In this document: in pieces, positions 45,675 through 56,168 of the stretch
Layout of the letters: every line of letters begins with the position of its first letter
How positions within the stretch are numbered: the first letter of the stretch is position 1
Assembly: GCF_020921035.1 (NCBI RefSeq)
Contig: NC_063150.1
Location: 35,077,826-35,141,825, forward strand
Reading direction: 5' to 3'
Length of the DNA: 64,000 bases
Source of the DNA: Rhodamnia argentea
Lineage: Eukaryota; Streptophyta; Magnoliopsida; Myrtales; Myrtaceae
The notes under the pieces: model-generated
The model's database searches: none
What the model saw: the letters and a program-made list of their open reading frames with translations, nothing else
What the model was told of the DNA's origin: nothing
Made by a program: the position numbers and the translations under genes

Positions 45675-46309
45675 TAGGGGCGAGCATGGTTTCAGGATAG
45701 AATCGAGAATCGGAGAATCGAACCGGTGACAATACGGTAAGCTCCACCTAGAACCTGAAAAAAACTGAGAACCGCTCACCCAATCTCATGAGTTTGGATT
45801 CTTTAGGACTTTTACTCTATACATGATCCGTGTAAAGTAGGAGTGAGTGGTTTCAATTTTCGTACAAATTCTAAGCTGAAACCTACTCGTCCGAACATGT
45901 TTCTTATTTGTTGAAACCTGAAACATCCCCTACCTACTTTGGAACCTGAAACTTACTCCGTCGCAAGTTCCAAGGTCTATTTTTAATTGAACAATTGCAT
46001 TGAATCATCACCTTTAATGACCATCATTTACTGCTACAATTCACTGAACACAACTCATATTTAGACACACGAATAAAGCTGAAACATTAACAAAGTAAAA
46101 GTCTCAATCATAAATATCGTCAAAAATAAAACTCAAGCTAAAGTTTATAGATTGCACACTCATTATCGGAAGGCATCAAATGTCACAGGATCACGCGAAA
46201 AGATATATCAAGAAAAACAAAAAAAAACTGGTTAATTACAAAATCTAGGTTCTACTTATCTGGAGCTATTTCAAGTTTCAGGTTCTACCCTAAAACCATA
46301 CTCACTCTA
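45675..46309. mobile_element. hAT-like element relic
   Basis: The left end TAGGGGCGAGCATGGTTTCA, then GGATAGAA, and the right end, reverse complement TAGAGTGAGTATGGTTTTAG, then GGTAGAACC, are similar over about 26 bp. The TAGGGG(T/C)GAGCATGG-type start is typical of hAT ends. A third partial terminus-like copy lies at about 45838 (TAGGAGTGAGTGGTTTCAA). No target duplication or transposase was found. Confidence 0.5.
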
Positions 46310-46514
46310 CATTGGATTCACACAAATTGTCTTGGATATATCCAAGCCCTACATTTGATCAGAATCCGTACCTTCGTATGCATAATAGCTGAGCCGAAAG
46401 GTTTGCATACTTCTAGTTATAACAAGATAAAATAGAGTAGCATAGGAAATGATGTCTCAAAACTTAGAGCTAGAGTTGCATTAGAAGCTTGTCCTTTTGT
46501 CTCTTGAATCCAAA

Positions 46515-47313
46515 TAAGGCTCCATTTGTTTTGCGAAAAATGTAGCTTTTTTGAAAATTACATTTTGGAAAGTTGTTTTCCAAGAAAATGACTATATTTT
46601 TTGGTATTTGGCTAAAACCTGAAAATGAACTAGAAAATATTTTTTACCATTTGATAAGGAAAATCAATTTTTACCATATACGTCTTTTCATATATTTTTA
46701 ATTCTTTATTTTTTTAAAAAATTAAAATTTCAATTATTTTTTTCTTTTTTTTTGTTTTTTTTTTTTTTTTGCTTTATCCTTTCTTCTTTGGCCGATGACC
46801 GATTGGCGAGGCTTGAGCTCGCCAAACTCCGGCGGTTGAGCCTTGCCAAATTTGGCGAGCTGGCGAGCCTCACGACCTCGAGGCCTCGTTAGATTTGGCG
46901 ACCTCGAGGCTCACCTTGCTACCTCGACAACCTCGAGTGAGGTCACGAGGCTCGGCCTCGCCAAATCTAGCGAGCTCGCCATTGGTGACACTTGGCCTAA
47001 TCTTGCTTGCATGTGGCCAGCCGAAGAAGAAGGGAGAAGAAGAAGGGAAAAGAGAAAAAAAAGGAAAAAAATTTTTTTAAAAAAAAAAATAACAATAAAA
47101 TTTTTGAATAGTTAAAAAATAACTAAAAATTGAAAATAAAATAAAAAATTAATTAAAATGAAAAGAAATGTAAGAGAAGGAATGAAAGACGAGGAAAATA
47201 TTTTCTTCTTTTCAAAAAAAGGAAAATATCTTCTCACTTTTGAAAGAGTTTTTTCTATGGGTGGGAAATGTTTTGCTTAAGTAGCTTATTTTTTGAGAAA
47301 TAAACGGAGCCTA
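46515..47313. mobile_element. hAT-like element with palindromic GC-rich core
   Basis: The left end TAAGGCTCCATTTGTTTTGC, then GAAAAAT, and the right end, reverse complement TTAGGCTCCGTTTATTTCTC, then AAAAAAT, are imperfect inverted repeats. The core at about 46800-47000 repeats the palindromic phrase CTCGCCAAAT(C/T)TGGCGAG and GACCTCGAGG. No transposase. The apparent open frame at 46843-47115 is made of these repeats. Confidence 0.55.
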
Positions 47314-47522
47314 AGCTCTACAATAGTACATTCATGTGGTAAGCTAGAATTTAGTGAACTTTTCTTATTGCGAGTCGCTCATCTTTCCTGACGTTTTAGG
47401 AAATATCACATCAGTTAAGCTACTATATGTTAGAACATGTTAAACAAACTTTATTCATGTAAGTTGCCACATCTCATGTAGATTGAACTTGCTCAGAACC
47501 TATAAAAACATTATATTTACAA

Positions 47523-47934
47523 GGGTTAATGCCATAAAAAAATCTCAAACTAGTACATGCGAAACAACTACCAAAATCCTCCAATTTGATACACGACAAC
47601 TTTATCCTCCATTGATTTCTGTTAAATTTTGAGTTGGATGACACGTGGCGCTTAACGAGTATACCGATTTGGGGTTTTTATCCTTTGTTTGTCATCGAGT
47701 GTATTAGTTTGAGATTTTTCATGGTGTTAACCCAATTTAACGAAAACTAACGGAGGATAAATTTGTCACAAGATATATCAATTTGGGGGTTTTTGATGAT
47801 TAAAAAATTAGTTTTTGATAAATTTATCACATATGTACCGATTTAAGATTTTTTATGGTAAAAGAAAATTAATTTGGAGTAAATTTTAGTCACAACCGTA
47901 TCGGTTTAGGATTTTTCGTGGTATAATTAACCCT
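47523..47934. mobile_element. Small TIR element plus duplicated right ends (copy 2 of the GGGTTAAYRCCAT family)
   Basis: GGGTTAATGCCATAAAAAAA, then TCTCAAACTAGTAC (47523-47558), is mirrored by GTATTAGTTTGAGATTTTTC, then ATGGTGTTAACCC (47701-47733), a near-perfect inverted repeat of about 33 bp. Two further right-end-like phrases follow (GATTTTTTATGGTA, about 47849; GATTTTTCGTGGTATAATTA, then ACCCT to 47934), so a second unit is joined on. It is related to 7393-7642. Confidence 0.65.
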
Positions 47935-48274
47935 ATTTACAATCATCTTCATTTTTGTAATCACGTAATATTTTCAGTTTGCTTTAGATGGGTGTTTGGA
48001 ACTCCCACTTGTGTAATGACAGATATTTCATGATGTCAAAACTAAGAGTTGCAACTTCTTCCCTGAAATTTCTGATTCCCTCCATTTTTATCTCACCAAA
48101 CTCCCAGCTCTCTAGACTTGACTTGGTAAATACTTGCAAAAGTAGAGAGAGACAGAGAGAGAGAGGCATGAACAAAACATGCAAAAAAAAAAAAAAAAAC
48201 CGCAACTTATACGCATCTCCTGCACAAAGCCTAATCTCTCCCATGAAAAGATCAAACTTGTTTCCATTAATAAG
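47935..48274. promoter_or_regulatory. Promoter and leader region of the tetraspanin gene
   Basis: 340 bp before the ATG, with a GA-rich stretch at about 48143-48167 and a poly-A run at about 48182-48199. I see no clear TATA box. An upstream ATG (48168) precedes the chosen start. Confidence 0.35.
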
Positions 48275-49267
48275 ATGGCCGAGAACACCAGTAACCCCGC
48301 CACCGCCACCACTGCCGCTGAAGCTGTGACCACCATAGTCGCCGCAGTCCAAGAAGAGATGAAGCCGCCACAAGAAGCTTCTAAAGAAGCTCCGATCGTC
48401 ACGGCGGACAAGACGAGGCCAGTGAGGATCATCGTAGGCTCGATGGCCATCCTCACCTTCCTCCTCTCCCTACCCGTCTTAGCCTCGGTCATATGGCTCC
48501 TCTACATGAAGGGCTACGACTGCGAGGGCCTCCTGAGGCTGCCGAAGCTCCAGACGGGGATCGGCGTCGCACTGCTCTTCGTATTCCTGATCAGCAACCT
48601 CGTGGTGTTCCTGAGGGCCAAGGTGCACGCCCTAGGCCTCCTCGTGGTCATGGTTCCTCTGATCTTGATGCTCACCATGGGCCTCGCCCTGGTGGGCGAT
48701 TACAAGGACGAGAGCAAGGCTGTGATAGGGTCCCCAACGTGGCTCAAGAACAAGGTCTACAACGACAACAACTGGAATTACATCAAGTCCTGCATCTACG
48801 ACTCGAGGACGTGCGACGATCTGGCAGCCCGGTCACTCAGCCTCGAGCAGTACGACTTCAGCGCGAGGAAGTTGTCCCCGGTCGAGGTATGGCGCCGTGG
48901 TTTCGCACGTTCGATTGCTCGTTCTCGAGTTTAGTGCGTAATCTACGTAACGTTTCGTTGTTTTCCGGCCGCGAAGTTCGGTTGCTGCAGGCCCCCAGTG
49001 ATCTGCGAAATGGATTACGTGAACGCCACGTACTGGAGGAGGAACGACCACCTCGGGGCCGGCTCCGACGAGGACTGCGACACGTGGCAGAACGACGAGG
49101 ACGTCCTGTGCTACGATTGCATGGCGTGCAAGGACGGGTTCCTGAAAGTAGTGAGGAACAAGTGGTGGAGACTGGGGCTGTTCCTGGTGTTGATGTCGCT
49201 CTTGCTCATCGCTGCCCACTTGCTGCTGTTCATCGCCACCGTGTGGGAGCGATTGGGAGGAATGTGA
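48275..49267 (+). CDS. Tetraspanin, TET15-like, 2 exons
   Basis: Four-pass plasma-membrane protein of the plant tetraspanin family; members organise membrane microdomains, and this subgroup's role is not well known. Exons 48275-48886 and 48977-49267 (both phase 0, intron 90 nt) give 300 aa. Seen: an Ala/Thr-rich cytosolic start (aa 1-48), TM1 about 53-76 (ending WLLYMKGYDCE), TM2 about 94-113, TM3 about 119-141, then the large extracellular loop with WNYIKSCIYDSRTCDDL. The plant-specific GCC(K/R)PP motif is GCCRPPVICEMDYVNATYW (from aa 206). CDTWQNDEDVLCYDCMACK follows, then TM4 about 270-292, ending TVWERLGGM. Loop cysteines are complete. The intron acceptor GCGAAG|TTC is weak but keeps phase and motif. 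A CT microsatellite (about 49320-49345) lies in the 3' UTR. Confidence 0.9.
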
Positions 49268-49911
49268 CCACCTCCTTTGAAGTTCTTGTCGTCTCTCTCT
49301 GTTCTAATGTTGAGATTTTTGTCTCTCTCTCTCTCTCTCTCTCTCTTGTTGTTGTTGTTAGTTTGTGGTGTACATTGTTGGACGTAGCGGGGCATGGAAT
49401 TCCCTCTCTTTTTTCCTTCGTGCGAATTGAATTGTCATTTTTGGACGGTGCTTCTTTGTCTCACACGTTTTCAAATCGAGAAATGCTTTCCTCGTAAAGT
49501 CATAAGGAATGGTACCATGTTAATCGTAAATCTAGATATCATCACTGTATATTTTACATAAAACACTCATTGATTGAAAAATCACGGATAAATAACTAAC
49601 AATACATTGGCCTACCCTTTTTTTTTTCAAATTTTACATTTTCAATCCGTGGTTCTAAAAAAAAAATCAAAATAATATCTACTTTTTAAAGACTTCGACA
49701 ATGTGAATTTCACGGGAGACCCCTCGAAATCAAAGGGTTGAGATGGACATGTCCTTGATGCACTTCAAACAAATTGTAATATTAGGTGAACCAGATGGCT
49801 AAATTAGAGATAGCTCTCAAAGTTTGAGCTTGGAAGAAGAGGTAATCATTGGTGGTAAGTATGAGTCCGGTTGATCCTAGCTTATTGCCTAGTCCTAAAA
49901 GATGGTAAAAT
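49268..49911. other. Tetraspanin 3' flank
   Basis: 3' UTR with (CT)n, then AT-rich spacer up to the next fold-back element. Nothing else recognised. Confidence 0.4.
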
Positions 49912-50610
49912 TGTCCAAAAAATCTTAAACATGTTATAATTTTTGTGAATTCAATTTAACTTTGCCAATTGAGTACTAAACATTTTTAAGCTTTGTTAAT
50001 TGAATCCACTTTATCAATTTTGGCCAAAAATTGCTAACGTTGATATTGGCCACCCTACTTGGCACAGCCGATGCTGATGTTGACCATTCTTAATATTATT
50101 GTAATGTTTTCATGAATTATTTATTTATTTATTTTCTATTGTTTTCCTTTAACTTTTGTTTCTTCCTTTTTTTTCCCTTTGCCAGCCTCATGCAAGAGCC
50201 ACCCTCACCCGATTTGATGAATGGTTGCCTCGCTAGTCTAGGTGAGGGCGGCCCTTCCTTATTCCGGTGAGGGTGGCCCTTGCTAGCCCAGGCTTGGGTG
50301 TCCCTTACCCAAGGTCGACGAAGGGTAGAAGGAAGAAAAAAAGAAGCAAAGTAAAGGAAAATAGAAGAAAAAAAAAAAATAAAAATTTCAAAAAAATAAA
50401 ATATTAATAAAAATTATTTACGTCGGTTCGGATGTGCCACGTAGGATGGCTGGTGTCTACCTCAACAATTTCTAGCAAAATTTGGCCGGATAGACTCAAT
50501 TTTCAAAACGTGAAAAGGTTTAGCATTCAATTAGCAAAATTAAAAAAATTTAGGACTGAATTGATAAAACTGCAATAAATTTATGAGTTTTTGAACAGTT
50601 TTTCCATGAA
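49912..50610. mobile_element. Fold-back transposon relic with GC-richer core (family B, copy 2)
   Basis: The left arm (AAATTGTCCAAAAAATCTTA, then AATTTTTGTGAATTCAATTT) and the right arm (reverse complement of TTAGGACTGAATTGATAAAA and GAGTTTTTGAACAGTTTTTC) form inverted repeats of over 100 bp. The core (about 50185-50320) has the phrases CTCGCTAGTCTAGGTGAGGG and TGCTAGCCCAGGCTTGGGT, similar to the core of 9157-9830. No coding capacity. Confidence 0.65.
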
Positions 50611-51738
50611 AAAATAATAATTTTTAGGGCATGGGGGCTTGGCTTGGGTCCCAATCATGCCGGCCGAGTCCTATAACTAATAGCCCTTGTCTAGGTCCCT
50701 CGAATTGGGCTTCGAGTCTAGATAAAGCCAGTGGGCTTATGTGCCAGAGGGCTCGTGCTGCCCCATGGGCTATCGGGGCTCAGGATTAGGTATATCTCTT
50801 TTCCTAACTTGGACAACATGATCAAGTCTAATTAGGGCATGTTTGGCAACATTTCTAATTATTTATTTCATGCTGTTTTATTACCTGGAGCAAAAAAAAA
50901 AAAAAAAAAACAGGAACCCATTTGTGTACGCCGGTTGATTTTTATGTTCTCGAGAACAGATCGGTGATCAAGAAATAGATTTGGAACAGAAAGAGGAAGA
51001 GAAAAAAAATAGCTTTTTTGTTCCCGAAAACAAAAAGAGAAACAATTCAACGCCGTCACCTGTCGCCTATCATCTTTGCCGATTGCTGGTGCCCATTGCC
51101 ACCATCGATTGCCGGACCCCGCCGCCGCCGCTCACCGGTCGTTGGTTACCGCTCGTCGCCGGCGATATATTTTTTTTAGGGTCGTATCAAATGCATTTAT
51201 ATTCTTTTTTATTTTCGGAATATGAATTTTGTATAGCTATCAAACACGTTCTTCTGCTCATAAAATCATTCAAGGAATAGATATATATATAAATAAATAA
51301 ATAACTATTTAGGAATTGTTCCCGAAAATAGATTACCGTACGGCACACGGACCCTTAGAAGTAAGGTCCAGCTCTACTTGATGCCGGCAGCACTCGAATC
51401 TTCTGCCTGACATTGCCGCAAGATTTGCAGCAATTGCGATCTACGATCCACACGATACGTCCCTTTCTACATTGATCGAAAACGAAAGAACTCCGATTAG
51501 CTGGCACGAGACGAACGGGAATTGTCCGAGGGGTCAATTGATTTGATCGAGTCGACCATTCGGATTAAGATAAGAGAAGACGCAAAATTGCATTTGTTCT
51601 TTTGGCATTGGACATTGACAAGGAATTCAACCCCGGCGATGGAATTCGTTCGTTATAGGAAGTTCGTAATTGCCACGGCTAATTAATAAAACCACCACGG
51701 TAGATTTCGGATTGCTGGGGGACCTTGTGATTGAAGTC
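50611..51738. other. Spacer with a probable decayed hAT-like element
   Basis: AGGGCATGTTTGGCAACATT at about 50834 and, inverted, AAGGGTCCGTGTGCCGTACG near 51357 look like weakly matching ends of an old element. The region between includes short GC-rich phrases (CCGCCGCCGCTCACCGG at about 51119). No gene was recognised. Confidence 0.35.
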
Positions 51739-52715
51739 TAAGGGTGCGTTTGGGAGAGCATTCCCCAAAGTCCTTTAGGCCTTCTCCTATGCTGGGAAAA
51801 TTACACGATCAGTCTTGAATTTGTTGTATGGATGTCAATTCAGTACAATTTTATTTTGTTGAATTTTTGCCTAATGAGTCATAAATTTTTACTCGAAATT
51901 TCAATGTGGTCATTCCAGTCAATTTTCGTCGAAAATCGCTAATATAGAGATCCGGCCGTTGCCGATCGTCTCATGTGGCACATTGTCGCTTCAGTAATTT
52001 TCGATAATATTAGTCAAAAGGTTTTCATTGGAATTTCACACAAATGTTTCAAACTAAATTGGAAAAAATTGAAATGTTTAGGCTGAGATGTTATCCTAAC
52101 AAAAGGATTAAGGCTTATTGAAAAATTTCCCTATTTTACCAAACTTTACGAAGTGCCAAAGTGGAGGCTTTTGATAAGGCAATCCCTAAGGCCTTTAGAC
52201 CAAGTTTTTGCTTTGCAAAAGCTTGGGATCAGTTTTAGCTTTCAGAATTCAAAAAATGTTGCTTTCAAAATTTAGTTGAATTTTCTCTTCCAATGTTGCC
52301 CGGATTAATAATTTTGTAATCCTTTATTACCCTAAGTTATCCTTCATAATCTCTCTCCATTTGCAAGATATTGTTGATCACTCTAAATTTTTTCGTTGTA
52401 CATGAAAGGTTGACCTTGATCGATGGTCGCATCGCTCACCGAGGATTGAGGGTTTGCTCTAGGTCCGTTCGTCGCAAGGCTCGTCAATGGTCAAGTGAGC
52501 ATCGCCAAGGGTTGTCAAGGCTTGCCGACAATTGCCTCTAATCACCTAGCATGGATGCTCTCCTATGATCTTCTGTCATGGCGCTTGCAACCTCCCCAAC
52601 CTCATTTTCCAAAAAATATACCAGTTCAATTACAAAGCTCTAATTATTTTTGATAAATACACCTTGAGTCAAAAAAATTTGAGAAAATGCAAGCTCTCTC
52701 AAATGCACCCTCAGA
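51739..52715. mobile_element. hAT-like element interrupted by a second small element
   Basis: The outer ends TAAGGGTGCGTTTGGGAGAG (51739) and, inverted, TGAGGGTGCATTTGAGAGAG (to about 52713) form a 20-bp inverted repeat with a few mismatches. Inside, 51793-52131 has its own inverted ends (GGGAAAATTACAC/GGGAAATTTTTCAATAAG), with internal phrases (GATGTCAATTCAGT, ACTAAATTGG) related to family B. This is a nested insertion. Confidence 0.5.
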
Positions 52716-53558
52716 GGATAGTGAGAGCACTTACACTAAAAATTTAATAGATCTTAATTCTTACTCGTGACCGATGAAAATGGTAGCTTTAAAATTTACA
52801 TATTTGACACAATCAAGGAAGTTCTTGAATCAACACATACCATCTTCAATCTTCGCTTTGGGCATCCGCTTTTCGAATGCCATAATATCACATAGGTATC
52901 TGTAATCAGTAAACTCGTTATTAATTCCTTAATTAGAAGGACATGGAACAATTTTATAGACACGTCATATGTTAAAAATTGACTAATGCAAAGCTAATCG
53001 AGTCTTGTTCATACAAATTCTAATCTTAGTGACTATGCTATGCACATGTATTAAACAAAGGTCCAACTAACTAGTTATTTGTATAGTTGAATCTGGTTAA
53101 GTGCACTTGCGTTACAAGGAGCTTTAAAAAAAGAAGGAAGATGTCAAGGGATTTTGTCACTTTCGAAGGATAAGGGCTACACGACGAGCGAAACGACGTA
53201 GCCGGACAAATGATAGCGCCGTTTTGCTTCTATGCCTTTACATTGTGTTGCCTAGCCTGGAGGCTACTGGAGCGCATATTCCCACGTGGGGTTTAATTGT
53301 GTGGATCGCATCCCAGTCCCCACCATCCGTGAGCCATCAGATGATCATCAGTTCATCATCACGTATCTCGTGACTTTATTGCATCACATGTAAAAAAATC
53401 AGTTTCTTTTAAGCTCTGTCTATTTCGCGAAAAATAATAATTTAAAAAATCATAAAAATATATTTATATTGCTCGAAATAATTTATTAATGAAAAAAATT
53501 ACATAACTGATGGTATTTTTATGAACGATAAAAATATTTTTTACTCGTTTATTTTTAT
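52716..53558. other. Intergenic, AT-rich
   Basis: AT-rich spacer with a perfect CCCACGTGGG palindrome near 53280. No gene or clear repeat; a 'TTTCGCGAAAAATAATAAT' phrase near 53425 resembles hAT-like ends seen elsewhere but has no partner. Confidence 0.35.
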
Positions 53559-53972
53559 AATGACATGAATGGTATTTGAACTTAGACATAATGTGCAATA
53601 TGGTCCCCGAACTTTAAATTTACTCAACATGATCCATGAAATTTAGCCCAATATGTAATGTCGTCTATGAATTAATTTACTCAATGGGGTTCCTAGATTT
53701 TTGGTATATGTTCAATTTAGTTTTTGGACTTTTGATATATGTTTGGTTTAGTTCCCGAACCGTATGAAAATATTCAATGTCGTACTTCCATTGAATTAAT
53801 GAAAGAGATGTTATTGAATAACTTCGTGCAGTTTAGGGACTAAATTGGATACATATAAAAAATGTCACGTCAAACAAATTAAAAGTTTAGGGACGACATT
53901 GCACTTCGACTAACGTTTAGGGACTACATTGCATATCCGACCAAAATTCAAAGACCGTTTATATCATTTAGC
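53559..53972. mobile_element. Fold-back element relic
   Basis: The left arm (AATGACATGAATGGTATTTG, then ATGTGCAATATGGTCCCCGA) pairs with the reverse complement of the right arm (AATGATATAAACGGTCTTTG, then ATATGCAATGTAGTCCCTAA). The arms are about 57 bp at roughly 70% identity. The interior repeats phrases like TTTAGGGAC(T/G)A(A/C)ATTG. Non-coding. Confidence 0.5.
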
Positions 53973-55440
53973 CTATGTATTACATCTGCATGCGAAATAT
54001 CACCGTAATACTTCGAATGGTTGGGGTTTGACCTTGATCCAACCCAAGCTCGTAAAATGGTTAGATTTTAGATGTTGACCCGAGTCTCACTACATTTGAA
54101 AACTTGAACTTGTAGAATCGGATTTCAATCCAGACGTTATGCCCCGCAACACGTATTTAATGATTAACTCACATCAACTTGAAATCAATCGCACCGTAGT
54201 AGTATGATATGTGCCAAAACCTTATATATTTGTGATTTTAATAAAACCAAGAGATGTGTCGCAGTATCTTTTTATACGTGATTTGTAGTTTGATTCTGTG
54301 GAAAAAAGTTTGAGGAAGGAAAAAAGAAAAGCTAATGTAACAAATCTAGATATTTCCAGTCCTCCACGTCATGCGCCTTTTTGTGTTTTCTGGATAAACC
54401 GTTATCAAAATTATGCTCTGAATTTTCAGAAAAAAAAGGTGCACGAGATGATAGATGAGCGAGTGCCACGTGGACGGCCCGAACGACGCAGCTTTTAACG
54501 AATTCTTTGACCCGGCAACAGCTTGCGCCACCATCATCGGCGTGCGCTTTGAGCTCCCTCCGTTGACCAGCCGAACCCCCCCCAAAAAAAAAAAAAAAAA
54601 GGAAAATCAAATTTTGTTAATTATTGCCAATAAAAAAAATTTAAAAGAACGCACTCCTTTTTTATGGATGAGAATGGGATTATGTAAATTTATGTTTTTG
54701 CCATATCTAACAATACATCTCGTGTCGTTATTGAATGTACCCGAGGACAACATCGTGCTAAAATTAAATTCTATGAACGTTCTCTCGTAAATGCAAGCAT
54801 CCGGCATGCGAAATTTTAATATCTCACAGTATCGCCGTAATGCTTGATGAAAGGGCATTGCACTTTGCAATGTGGTGTCCTTGCTATTGATTGAGAAACT
54901 TTATATTTTGAGCGAGGTGGCAAAATCTTACAAGGTCTAAAATCACAGCCTTAGCTGGTTGTAGTCTTGATCGAATTGCTAATGCACCAATTTTTTTTTC
55001 TTTTTATAATAAGCACAAGATTCGGGAGAAGCGACTCGTGCTATCAAAATTATACGAGACGGTATCTCGAAAGTGTTTTGCGATCAAGTTATAAATACTC
55101 CGTGCCTCCGTCAAGATGCCATTCTCTTAGCAATAGTTAGAGACATGAATGAAGATCCGAAATTAAAGAGGCGAAGAACACCGTAAATTGAAAAAAAAAA
55201 AAAATGAAAACAGAAGAACCATCCATGTTGGAGAGCAGAATATTCGGAGGGAAAGGTGGAAATTTCCGAAAATGGGGCGTGGGATCAAAAACGGGCGTGC
55301 GTTTTTGGACGTAAGCTGCAACCGGCTGCGGGTGACCTGTGTCTGGCTGCTGTGTGGCTTCTTCGCTTTTGGGCTTCAATTCGTTTCTTTCTTTCTTTCC
55401 ATTTGCCAACACCGGGGCGTCTTCTTCACCATTTTCCGTA
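53973..55440. other. Spacer upstream of RKP
   Basis: AT-rich DNA with a perfect G-box-like GCCACGTGGAC at about 54466-54476 and poly-A/T runs. No gene seen. The last 200 bp turn C/T-rich toward the probable RKP transcription start. Confidence 0.4.
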
Positions 55441-56168
55441 GAACTCCACGCCGCCTTCTCTCTCTCCCTCCCTCTCTCTCTCTCTCTACGGGTTCATTTT
55501 CTCTCTCTAGGGAAGCTCGGCCGAATTTAATTCCTCTGTCGAGTCGTTGTCGCTCCCGCTCAATCGGGGCCTGCAAACCCTAGCGGTCGGGTCGCCGCCT
55601 TTTCACTGTTTCGCGAGGTGTCTCGTGGAATTCGATTGCGAGGCTGTAAGTTTTGATTCGGCTCGCTAGTTCTTTCTTCGCGGATGTTTCGATTTGCTGC
55701 ATATAGTCTTGCCTCTGAGAGAGAGAGAGAGTCCTTGTGCGCGAGTGTTGAGTTGTTTCTTTTGATGTGATAGAGAGATTTGAGTTCGAGAGAATTTTGG
55801 AGGAGGAAAGAAGGGAGGAGGTTGAAATGGTTCGTGCTTTTGTGTTTTGGCGGAGGGATGCTGCTCTAGGAGATTGTATTGTTGAGCTGCTGTCAGTCTA
55901 GTGTAGAGCAGCTGCTATTGGGGTAGTCTGTTCTACTTCTTTGTGAGTTTATATCCGTGGCATTGGAAGGTTTTGAGTGTTCGCTTGTATGATTTCCTTT
56001 ATGATTTTGTAAGGATCGGACTGTAGAACGGGTTTGAATCTGTGTTTTGACTTTATCTGGTTGTGTTTTAGGATTGAAATCTAGCTGCATCCGGTCAGGT
56101 TTTGAATACACCGAGTTAGTATGGTCTAGTGAGGGGCTCCAACTACTGCTACCCGGCACTTATTGCGA
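55441..56168 (+). promoter_or_regulatory. RKP leader region with a probable 5' UTR intron
   Basis: C/T-rich leader (CTCTCTCTC at about 55459-55490) followed by GAGGCT|GTAAGTTTTG, a strong donor at 55646. The 500 bp after it are T/G-rich and intron-like. The acceptor is not certain (candidates near 56085 and 56120). GC-rich leader plus GTAAGT and a long T-rich intron is common in plant housekeeping genes. Confidence 0.5.

Noticed and set aside
48493-49497. 334-codon frame overlapping the tetraspanin gene
   Set aside because: A shadow frame rich in Arg/Pro; the tetraspanin reading with TM segments and GCCRPP motif is clearly the real one.
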